Source: Actinomycetota bacterium
GTDB taxonomy: Bacteria; Actinomycetota; Acidimicrobiia; Acidimicrobiales; Ilumatobacteraceae
Direction of reading: 5' to 3'
NCBI GenBank assembly: GCA_009923685.1
Contig: RFTA01000027.1
Location: 1 to 6,873, forward strand
DNA length: 6,873 bases
Part shown: in pieces, positions 1 through 5,620 of the stretch
How positions within the stretch are numbered: the first letter of the stretch is position 1
Layout: the number at the start of each line of letters is the position of its first letter
Program-made: the position numbers and the translations under genes
Notes under the pieces: generated by a model
Told to the model about the DNA's origin: nothing
Seen by the model: the letters and a program-made list of their open reading frames with translations, nothing else
Databases searched by the model: none

Positions 1-192
1 TGATGCACGCGCGCAAAGTGAAAGCGCCAGCGATGCGGCGGCGTCACCACAGCAACGCACGATGCGTCCACGAACTAAGCCTGAGTCGGGCAACAACTGA
101 CGAACTTGATCTGAGACGGCGAGGTTTTCGAGAACTTGTTTTTCGAAAACTGAATGTTTAGCGGCGAGGGTTTTGGGCACCAATAACTTCAT
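1..192 (-). CDS. imuA': Probable ImuA'-like SOS mutagenesis protein (RecA-like), N-terminal 64 codons, cut by window edge
   Basis: The frame opens with ATG at 192-190 and stays open for 64 codons to the window edge, so the C-terminal part is missing. It begins MKLLVPKTLAAK. Residues about 31-64 follow the pattern LLPDSGLVRGRIV, then a short hydrophobic strand, then GDAAASLALSLCARAS. This is the layout of the RecA-like core start: an 'LP-G-GL-RG-V' strand leading to a P-loop region. The P-loop lacks the usual Gly-Lys-Thr, as expected for a degenerate RecA homologue. In actinobacteria ImuA' works with ImuB and DnaE2 in damage-induced mutagenesis and is LexA-controlled. A perfect LexA palindrome lies 13 bases upstream of this start, which is the strongest support. 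There is no clear Shine-Dalgarno; a leaderless mRNA is likely. True RecA is unlikely because its N-terminus differs. Another SOS-controlled RecA-like ATPase remains possible. Naming is inference from a short fragment. Confidence 0.6.
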   Translation of the reverse strand, partial: MKLLVPKTLAAKHSVFEKQVLENLAVSDQVRQLLPDSGLVRGRIVRCCGDAAASLALSLCARAS

Positions 193-198
193 GCCTGC

Positions 199-229
199 AC
201 TGTAGCGAACATATGTTCGCAGTGGTCAA
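199..229 (-). promoter_or_regulatory. SOS promoter of the imuA'-like gene, probably giving a leaderless transcript
   Basis: Read leftward, TTGACC (229-224) resembles a -35 element and TACAGT (204-199) a -10 element. The spacer is 19 bp, somewhat longer than the usual 17, and the LexA palindrome occupies most of it. Six bases separate the -10 element from the A of the ATG at 192. Transcription would therefore begin at or next to the start codon, as in the leaderless mRNAs common in actinobacteria. This fits the absence of a ribosome binding site. The hexamers are read by eye. Confidence 0.5.
205..220. promoter_or_regulatory. LexA operator (SOS box), perfect 16-bp palindrome
   Basis: GCGAACATATGTTCGC is identical to its own reverse complement. 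It contains CGAAC-N4-GTTCG, the core recognised by LexA in Bacillus and actinobacteria. It lies in the 40-base gap between the stop of the leftward gene ending at 233 and the leftward ATG at 192. It fills the spacer between a -35-like and a -10-like element of the leftward promoter, so bound LexA would block RNA polymerase. The only gene starting beside it is the leftward one at 192. Confidence 0.88.
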
Positions 230-232
230 GCG

Positions 233-736
233 TTATTTGGCTTCGGCCTTTTTTCGCGCATTGCGGCTACGTTCTAGCAAATGGGCAGGGATGAGCTTTT
301 CGGCAGCACTCGGTTCTGGCGCCGAACCATCGGCGCTCGGTGCGGCGGCGGCGGCTGGGGCGGCAACTTGGGCCATTAATTCTTCGACGGTTGGCGGCTT
401 CATGCCGGGTTTCCAATATTGATAAAGATCGCTTGCAATCTGAGCCAAATCGCTGTCTCGTGAACCAGGCACAAGATCAACTGTCACGATGTTGGCAAAC
501 ACATGCACCCCGAGAACTGCCCCACTATTAAATAGTCGGCGTGCCAGTTCGGCCGCTGGGCGCGGACCGATTGCCTGGCTGGCGCTGGTGAACTTTTCGT
601 GGCCCTGGCCGGTCAGGGTGCGATTTAACTCGAAACGAATGCGACCGGCAACCCCTGCGGCTGTTTGTTTGACATCAACGGGCTGACCCACCCGAGGCAG
701 GTTAGTCAAGATTCTGGCTTTCACCAAACACCACAT
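233..736 (-). CDS. Small protein with NifU/Nfu N-terminal-like domain and Ala/Pro-rich tail
   Basis: This 167-residue soluble protein has no signal peptide or membrane segment. Residues about 31-110 form the conserved-looking part: RIRFELNRTLTG, a central LARRLF helix, then a VLGVHVFANIVTVDL strand pair. That order (strand, 'A-x-x-LF', 'V--V----ITV') matches the Nfu N-terminal domain seen in iron-sulfur cluster scaffold proteins. No CxxC cluster-binding module follows, so it is not a complete Nfu scaffold. Residues about 123-147 are an Ala/Pro/Ser-rich linker. The last 20 residues are basic (IPAHLLERSRNARKKAEAK) and may be a separate binding tail. The ATG at 736 leaves only 21 bases to the divergent gene starting at 758; a GTG at 724 would also give a natural start (VKARILTN) and cannot be excluded. 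It lies immediately upstream of the SOS-controlled gene, but that gene has its own promoter. Function is unknown; the domain match is from memory of the family pattern. Confidence 0.6.
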   Translation of the reverse strand: MWCLVKARILTNLPRVGQPVDVKQTAAGVAGRIRFELNRTLTGQGHEKFTSASQAIGPRPAAELARRLFNSGAVLGVHVFANIVTVDLVPGSRDSDLAQIASDLYQYWKPGMKPPTVEELMAQVAAPAAAAAPSADGSAPEPSAAEKLIPAHLLERSRNARKKAEAK

Positions 737-749
737 TGACGGGTACGGT
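720..749 (+). promoter_or_regulatory. Possible promoter of the acyl-CoA dehydrogenase gene
   Basis: TTCACC (720-725) and TACGGT (744-749) are separated by 18 bases and have four and three to four matches to the usual -35 and -10 hexamers. The -10 element ends 8 bases before the ATG at 758, so the mRNA would have almost no leader. No Shine-Dalgarno is seen before that ATG, which agrees with this. The -35 element would lie inside the start of the divergent gene, so the two promoters would interfere. This is a weak call based on spacing. Confidence 0.3.
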
Positions 750-757
750 TATTTGCC

Positions 758-2029
758 ATGGCTAGCGATCTCGCAAACACAACCATCGAACAATTCACCG
801 CTGACGCACACAAATTTTTGGCAGCCAACGCCGAACCTCGCGAGTCGAAGAAGGCGTTCGTTTGGGGCGAGGGCTCAGACAATGTGTCGATGTTCGAAGA
901 GCGATCGAAACAAGCCGAAGACGAAGTAGTGAATCGCGCCAAGCAGTGGCGCCAGCAAAAGTTTGATGCGGGCTTTGGGTGGATTTCGGGGCCCGAGCAA
1001 TATGGCGGCCGTGGGTTATCCATTGAATTCGAAAAGGCCTATAGCAAGGCCGAGGCGCAATACAAAGTCGCCAACCAGTCAATTTTTCAAATCGGGTTGG
1101 GCATGGTTGCGCCGACAATTTTGGCCCACGCCACCGATTTTGCGCGAGAAAAGTTTCTGCGGGCGATGTGGCGCGCCGACATCGTGGCGTGTCAATTGTT
1201 TTCAGAGCCGGGCGCGGGCAGCGATCTTGCGTCTTTGCAGACAAAAGCCGAGCGCGATGGCGACGAGTGGGTCATAACCGGCCAAAAAGTTTGGACATCA
1301 GGCGCGCAATACAGCGACATCGGCGAAGTGATTTGCCGCACCGACCCAAGTTTGCCAAAACATAAAGGCATGACGGGTTTCATCGTCGACATGCACGCGG
1401 CTGGTGTCGAGATTCGTCCGTTACGGCAGATGACAGGTGGTGCAAGTTTCAACGAAGTGTTTTTTAACGAGGTTCGTGTGCCCGACAGTTATCGACTCGG
1501 CGAGGTCAACAATGGCTGGGGTGTGGCGTTGACGACTTTAATGAATGAGCGCGCCGCGATCGGCACTGCAAGTGGCGGCGAGACTTCGATGTTCACGCGA
1601 ATGCAAGCCATGGTGCAACATTTTGGTTTGACCGATGATCCGATTGTGCGCGAAAAAATGGCAGATCTCTTTATTCGAACAAAAGTTGCGGGATACAACA
1701 ACCAACGCGCGATGGATAAAATTCGTGCAGGTCAAACACCTGGCCCAGAGATGTCGATTGCCAAAATGGCGCTTGTCGACAATCAAAAACGCATGAACGA
1801 CTTTCTTGCACTCGTGCTCGGCAGCAAATTGCAAGCCGACACCGGCGAATGGGGCACCTACGCCTGGAGTCAGCTGTTGCTCGGCGCGCCAGGCATGCGA
1901 ATTGCCGGTGGCTCAGACGAAGTGATGCGCAACATCGTCGGCGAGCGTGTGCTCGGGTTGCCAAAAGATGTCGGTATCGACTCGAAGTCGGCGTTTCGCG
2001 ACCTCAAAGTCGGCACGCAAAAAGACTGA
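758..2029 (+). CDS. Acyl-CoA dehydrogenase (FadE-type flavoprotein)
   Basis: This 423-residue protein should oxidise an acyl-CoA to the trans-2-enoyl-CoA with FAD, passing electrons to electron-transfer flavoprotein, in fatty-acid or related acyl-CoA breakdown in the cytosol. The three-part fold is visible. Residues about 45-140 form the helical N-terminal domain, including a WISGPEQYGGRG stretch. Residues 145-250 form the beta domain, with the family signature QLFSEPGAGSD (146-156) and VWTSG (178-182). Residues 250-423 form the C-terminal helical domain, ending in GGSDEVMRNIVGERVLGLP (384-402). The usual medium-chain catalytic Glu position reads Ala383 (IAGG). Glu264 in LMNER sits where isovaleryl-CoA and long-chain enzymes carry their base, so it is the likely catalytic residue. 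Length is close to the usual 380-430. The ATG at 758 gives a short extra N-terminus before the fold. Substrate cannot be told from sequence. The membrane protein gene follows after 9 bases. Confidence 0.93.
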   Translation: MASDLANTTIEQFTADAHKFLAANAEPRESKKAFVWGEGSDNVSMFEERSKQAEDEVVNRAKQWRQQKFDAGFGWISGPEQYGGRGLSIEFEKAYSKAEAQYKVANQSIFQIGLGMVAPTILAHATDFAREKFLRAMWRADIVACQLFSEPGAGSDLASLQTKAERDGDEWVITGQKVWTSGAQYSDIGEVICRTDPSLPKHKGMTGFIVDMHAAGVEIRPLRQMTGGASFNEVFFNEVRVPDSYRLGEVNNGWGVALTTLMNERAAIGTASGGETSMFTRMQAMVQHFGLTDDPIVREKMADLFIRTKVAGYNNQRAMDKIRAGQTPGPEMSIAKMALVDNQKRMNDFLALVLGSKLQADTGEWGTYAWSQLLLGAPGMRIAGGSDEVMRNIVGERVLGLPKDVGIDSKSAFRDLKVGTQKD

Positions 2030-2038
2030 CATAACTTT

Positions 2039-3751
2039 GTGAGGGCGCCGAAAATTTCGAGGTCGTTCGCGCGTTTCATCGCAGTTCGCGCACTTATGGC
2101 GCTATTGCTTTTCATGACGCTTGCCGCTTGGTCAATGGGCTCAGCCGTCGGCAGCAGTCCCGACGAAGACTACGTACTCACAAGCATCTGGTGCGGCACC
2201 GAAGGCAACCCGCCCTACTGTCGCAAAGACCCCGACCGCGCCAACTCAATGATTGTGCCAATGATGGTGGCCGAACCCAGTAAGTGTTACCTATCACAGG
2301 GCCAGGCTCAAAGCGCAGGTTGCCAAATTGCAATTAAAGAACTTGAAACGACTACATCAAATTACAACACAATCAATTACCCAAAAGCGTATTTTAATGT
2401 TACTCGACAGTTAGTTAGTCCATTCGTGGAAGCAAGTGTAGTGAAGATCCGTCTTTTAAATTCTCTGATGGCAGTTGCTCTAATTTTTATCAGCGCTTCT
2501 TTGATAAAAAATTTCAAAATCGACACTTTTTTATCCTGGCTTGCCGTGGTCTCCCCAGGCACTTTTTACTATATTGCTTCAGTAAATACATCAAGTTGGA
2601 CAATCGTCGGCGTCACATGCTTTGTCTTTAGCGCACTAGCCATCATACAAAATCAAAAGAACGCACTAATACAAAGTTTTGCTGCAGTATGCATGCTTTG
2701 TTCAATTTTTTTTGCGGCAGGCTCTCGATTTGAAGGTAAGTACTTTCTTCTTTTATTTACATTGGCAATTGTAAGCTCAACCATCTTTCAACAGAAGCTA
2801 GTCGACACAAAGTCGCTTATGATCTCGGCAATTTTTTGGACATTGTTCCTTTTATTGTTTTTCATTGGACGAGATATCGCGAGCAGCCATCTCGTGAGTT
2901 TCGAATTACTCAGAGACTCACGGCTGAAGTGGGTTGCACTGGTTTTGAGCGGATCGTTAGCACTCACAAAACACGCTCGTCAACTTCTTCAATTTAAAAG
3001 AAAGACCATTATTTTTGGTGGCCTAGTAATTGCAGGGCTTTTTCTCGTATACGACCGAACCTCTCGCGCATTTATTCGGATTGACATTCTCAACGACTCG
3101 CGGTCTCAAGTCGATGAGGGGATCATCACTACTGCCAACAATTTATTGATAAATAATTTTTTGAATCTGCCGAGATTCGTAATGGGATTTTTTGGTAGCT
3201 GGGGATTGGGTTGGTTTGAGTTAGAGATGACACACACTGTTTGGTTGTTGACTTTGCAAGCGTTCTTGCTGACTACGGTTTTCGCGCTTCGAAAGTCAAA
3301 TTACGCTGACAAAGCTATTTTTGTCTTCATAGTTGCGATCATGTGTGTTGCGATTCTTTATGCAAATCAACAAACTTTCACCCCGATCGGTCAAGTAATT
3401 CAGCCGAGATATTTCTTGCCGTTCTTTTTGGGCATTGTGATCATCGCCGCGGCCAACAAAACCGAGCGCTACCCAAACTCGCTCGTCATCACTGTGGCGA
3501 TACTCGCAACAATCTCAAACTCAATTGCGCTACGCGACACGATAAGGCGCTACACAACTGGCCAAGACGTCTTCATCTCAAAATCACTCAACGACCCAAT
3601 CGAATGGTGGTGGCAGTTCGGCCCAAAACCAGAAACCGTCTGGCTCATCGGCACACTCGCATTTGCCGCACTATGGGCACTACTCATCTACGACCGCAAC
3701 AAAAATGAAGTAGACGCGCCAAAATCACCGACGCCTGAATTAGCTAATTAG
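2039..3751 (+). CDS. Multi-pass membrane protein, DUF2142-like
   Basis: This 570-residue integral membrane protein has roughly 12-14 hydrophobic segments. The first (about 17-36) follows a basic N-terminus, so the N-terminus should be cytoplasmic. A long non-membrane loop (about 37-135) comes next. It opens with SSPDEDY (39-45), resembling the conserved acidic start of the first external loop in DUF2142 proteins. It holds four cysteines (52, 61, 83, 95) that could form disulfides outside the cell. Further segments lie at about 139-156, 163-205, 211-250, 264-280, 297-338, 400-442, 455-497 and 532-551. QPRYFLPFF (455-463) matches the Arg-Tyr-x-x-Pro signature of the family. DUF2142 proteins resemble GT-C glycosyltransferases and often sit in cell-envelope polysaccharide loci; no activity is proven here. 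The start is GTG with no clear ribosome binding site; an ATG at 2096 is the alternative but would remove part of the first segment's basic flank. The middle of the gene is strikingly AT-rich. Confidence 0.72.
   Translation: MRAPKISRSFARFIAVRALMALLLFMTLAAWSMGSAVGSSPDEDYVLTSIWCGTEGNPPYCRKDPDRANSMIVPMMVAEPSKCYLSQGQAQSAGCQIAIKELETTTSNYNTINYPKAYFNVTRQLVSPFVEASVVKIRLLNSLMAVALIFISASLIKNFKIDTFLSWLAVVSPGTFYYIASVNTSSWTIVGVTCFVFSALAIIQNQKNALIQSFAAVCMLCSIFFAAGSRFEGKYFLLLFTLAIVSSTIFQQKLVDTKSLMISAIFWTLFLLLFFIGRDIASSHLVSFELLRDSRLKWVALVLSGSLALTKHARQLLQFKRKTIIFGGLVIAGLFLVYDRTSRAFIRIDILNDSRSQVDEGIITTANNLLINNFLNLPRFVMGFFGSWGLGWFELEMTHTVWLLTLQAFLLTTVFALRKSNYADKAIFVFIVAIMCVAILYANQQTFTPIGQVIQPRYFLPFFLGIVIIAAANKTERYPNSLVITVAILATISNSIALRDTIRRYTTGQDVFISKSLNDPIEWWWQFGPKPETVWLIGTLAFAALWALLIYDRNKNEVDAPKSPTPELAN
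3744..3751. other. Shared palindromic stop octamer of two convergent genes
   Basis: CTAATTAG is self-complementary. Read rightward, its last three bases are the TAG of the membrane protein gene; read leftward, they are the TAG of rnhB. Each gene also draws its final Asn codon (AAT) from it. The two coding regions overlap by 8 bases, leaving no room for a separate terminator between them, so transcripts from both sides must run into the opposing gene or stop inside it. Confidence 0.9.
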
Positions 3752-4475
3752 TTTTCAGCCACGGCACATAATTGGGCATGAACGCCCACGATGTGCGATG
3801 AATCGCCGACGGCCCATAGCCCTGCAACGCCACGCGGTGCTTCGGGCATGGATATCCCTTGTTGGTATCAAAATGCCATTGCGGATAATCACCCGCGAGC
3901 GCACGCATCTCGCGATCACGCGAAACTTTCGCCAGCACTGATGCTGCAGCCACCGACACACAATCGGCATCGGCTTTAACTTCAAGCATCACTTTGCGCG
4001 CATGCGGCGAGACAAAATCCCAGCGGCCGTCGACAATCGCGGCGTCGATTATTTCCGTGTCGACGATTGCCGCGTCGATTATTGCTGTGTCGATACCCGC
4101 ATCACCGCCAATTTCTAGTGCGGCGAACCCCCGCGCCGTCGCCAAACGTTGCGCCTCAACCATGCCGAGTTGATCACACTCAAGCGCACTCGCCGCACCG
4201 GTAGCCCAACGCAAGCACTTAGCAGCAACTTGCTCGAACATTTCTTCGCGTTGCAGCTCTGAAAGTTGCTTCGAGTCGCGCACACCACCCAACAACACGG
4301 CCGGCTCGTCCGAAAAAATAACTTCGCGACTCAACATTGCGATACCAATCACAAGCGGCCCAGCCCAACTGCCCTTGCCAACTTCGTCAATGCCGACGAT
4401 TGTTTTTGCGCCACTTTCAAACAACAGTCGCTCACGCGAAGCGTTTGGCCACGGCTTAATTTTTCGCATTAACAC
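3744..4475 (-). CDS. rnhB: Ribonuclease HII
   Basis: RNase HII cuts the RNA strand of RNA-DNA hybrids and nicks 5' of single ribonucleotides misincorporated in DNA, starting ribonucleotide excision repair. The protein shows the family motifs in order: GIDEVGKG (28-35) with metal ligands Asp30 and Glu31; DSKQLSE (67-73); IVDG (147-150) with Asp149; KADADC (167-172) with Asp169; SVAAASVLAKVSRD (174-187); and NKGYPCPKH (205-213). Two small departures are seen: the GRG motif reads GKG, an accepted variant, and the usual KGD reads KAD. At 243 residues it is longer than the typical 190-220. The excess is partly explained by a tandem repeat at residues 129-148, directly before catalytic Asp149. The start could be GTG at 4475 or ATG at 4469; neither has a good ribosome binding site. 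It lies 53 bases after selD and probably shares its transcript. Confidence 0.95.
   Translation of the reverse strand: MLMRKIKPWPNASRERLLFESGAKTIVGIDEVGKGSWAGPLVIGIAMLSREVIFSDEPAVLLGGVRDSKQLSELQREEMFEQVAAKCLRWATGAASALECDQLGMVEAQRLATARGFAALEIGGDAGIDTAIIDAAIVDTEIIDAAIVDGRWDFVSPHARKVMLEVKADADCVSVAAASVLAKVSRDREMRALAGDYPQWHFDTNKGYPCPKHRVALQGYGPSAIHRTSWAFMPNYVPWLKTN
4029..4094 (-). repeat. In-frame tandem repeat inside rnhB (15-bp unit, 30-bp higher-order unit)
   Basis: Two 30-base copies, 4029-4058 and 4059-4088, match at 25 of 30 positions, and a third starts at 4089 (GTCGAT). Each 30-mer splits into two 15-base subunits, all beginning GTCGAC or GTCGAT. The encoded peptide is four five-residue units of the form D-x-x-I-(I/V): DTAII, DAAIV, DTEII, DAAIV (residues 129-148), followed by catalytic DG. 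The period is a multiple of three, so the frame is kept. The third-base changes between copies show that the duplication is not brand new. Confidence 0.9.
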
Positions 4476-4528
4476 GCGTCGGCTCGCATCAACCAGCCTC
4501 CGCCCACGTCAAATCGCGTCAACTTGCA

Positions 4529-5611
4529 CTAGCACAAGTGCACGCTCGCCGGCGAAGAACTGAACTCACCGACCCTGAACCACATTTCGTCGCGCAGAAG
4601 TTTTTCGGCAGCCTCGCGAGTTACCGCAGCCAACAACCCGCCACTCGTTTGCGGGTCCATGCACAACGCAACAGACGAATCATCCGTAGTCGTCGCATCA
4701 AAACTGAAATGATCAGCAACATAAGCACGATTACGCGGGTCGCCACCGGTTCGCACACCAGCCTGCGCCGCCTCACGCGCACCGGCATAGGCGCGCAACC
4801 ACGACGCACGCAACACCAACTGCACACCCGAGCGTTGCGCCATCTCCCAACCGTGACCAGCAAGGCCGTAACCCGTTACATCGGTTACGCCATGCACTGC
4901 ATCGCCAAGTTGTTGCAATTGCTCAGATGCAACACGATTCAGGCGCCGCATGCCCGCGATCGCCTCGGCTTTGTCGCTCGGCGAACCATTCGCCAAAGTC
5001 AAACCAGTGCCAAGAGGTTTTGACATCAACGCAACATCACCAGCAAGCGCACCACCTTTGCGAAATATTTTTTGTGGATGCACCACGCCCTGCACCGCCA
5101 ACCCGAAAATCGGTTCAGGGTTTCGTATCGTGTGACCGCCCGCCACAGATCCGCCGGCTTGCTCGACGACACGAGAAGCCGCCGCAAAAATCTGCGTGAT
5201 CGCCTCAGTCGGAAAATTCTCTGGAAACGCAGCAATATTCACCGCCATCACCACTCGCCCGCCCATCGCAAAAACATCACTGCACGCGTTCGCCGCAGCG
5301 ATCGCGCCAAAGTCGTCAGGGTCGTCGACAAGCGGCGGAAAAAAATCAGTCGTGCTAACTAACGCCACATCATCTGAAACTTGATACACCGCAGCATCAT
5401 CAAACGGCGCCAAACCCACCAACAATGCAGGGTCAATTTTCGGCGCGGCACCCGCCGCTAAGTCATCAACCAAATCTTTCAGCAGATTTGCACCCCACTT
5501 GGCCGCACAACCACCGCATGACGTCCATTCGGTTAACTTCAGTGGCGACAAACTTGGCGAACCACTCGGCGCAGTACTCGGCGCAACACTATTTATCGAT
5601 TCGCTTGCCAT
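4529..5611 (-). CDS. selD: Selenophosphate synthase (selenide, water dikinase)
   Basis: SelD makes selenophosphate from selenide and ATP, the selenium donor for selenocysteine and 2-selenouridine in tRNA. Key motifs of this 360-residue protein: LTEWTSCGGCAAK (26-38), where Cys35 is three residues before Lys38 and so matches the catalytic Cys17/Lys20 pair of the E. coli enzyme; FDDAAVY (70-76); STTDFFPPLVDDP (86-98) with ATP/metal-binding Asp89; DVFAMGG (112-118); GGHTIRNPEPIFGLAVQG (158-175); SKPLGTG (197-203); TDVTGYGLAGH (243-253); and DPQTSGG (319-325). Cys35 is encoded by TGT and Cys32 by TGC, so this is the cysteine form, not a selenoprotein. The first 24 residues are a Ser/Pro-rich extension. 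The ATG at 5611 follows the upstream stop by 9 bases, with a weak AGGCTGAG-like site before it. No selA, selB, selC or selU is visible in the window, so which selenium product it serves cannot be told. Confidence 0.96.
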   Translation of the reverse strand: MASESINSVAPSTAPSGSPSLSPLKLTEWTSCGGCAAKWGANLLKDLVDDLAAGAAPKIDPALLVGLAPFDDAAVYQVSDDVALVSTTDFFPPLVDDPDDFGAIAAANACSDVFAMGGRVVMAVNIAAFPENFPTEAITQIFAAASRVVEQAGGSVAGGHTIRNPEPIFGLAVQGVVHPQKIFRKGGALAGDVALMSKPLGTGLTLANGSPSDKAEAIAGMRRLNRVASEQLQQLGDAVHGVTDVTGYGLAGHGWEMAQRSGVQLVLRASWLRAYAGAREAAQAGVRTGGDPRNRAYVADHFSFDATTTDDSSVALCMDPQTSGGLLAAVTREAAEKLLRDEMWFRVGEFSSSPASVHLC

Positions 5612-5620
5612 GCGCTCAGC

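Noticed and set aside
124..150. Perfect 8-bp inverted repeat GTTTTCGA / TCGAAAAC with an 11-base loop, possibly a second operator or attenuator.
   Set aside because: It lies inside the coding frame of the ImuA'-like fragment and encodes VFEKQ/VLEN, two similar helical pieces. It lacks the GAAC-N4-GTTC core of a LexA site and has no terminator-like T tract on the transcribed side.
795..1964. Long open frames on the opposite strand of the acyl-CoA dehydrogenase gene.
   Set aside because: They show no family motifs, have Arg/Ser/Cys-rich composition typical of antisense reading, and overlap a clearly identified enzyme.
4525..4542. Hairpin TGCACT / AGTGCA with a 6-base loop across the selD stop codon, a possible terminator before rnhB.
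   Set aside because: The stem is only 6 bp and, read leftward, no U-rich run follows. It is more likely a chance structure; read-through into rnhB is expected.
4980..4994. GGCGAACCATTCGCC, a short inverted repeat resembling a LexA half-site pair.
   Set aside because: The half-site spacing and core do not match CGAAC-N4-GTTCG, and it sits in the middle of selD, coding for a conserved part of the protein.
5489..5530. Possible selenocysteine codon at the SelD active site.
   Set aside because: The catalytic position is TGT (Cys35) and the preceding Cys32 is TGC; there is no in-frame TGA, so this SelD is the cysteine form.
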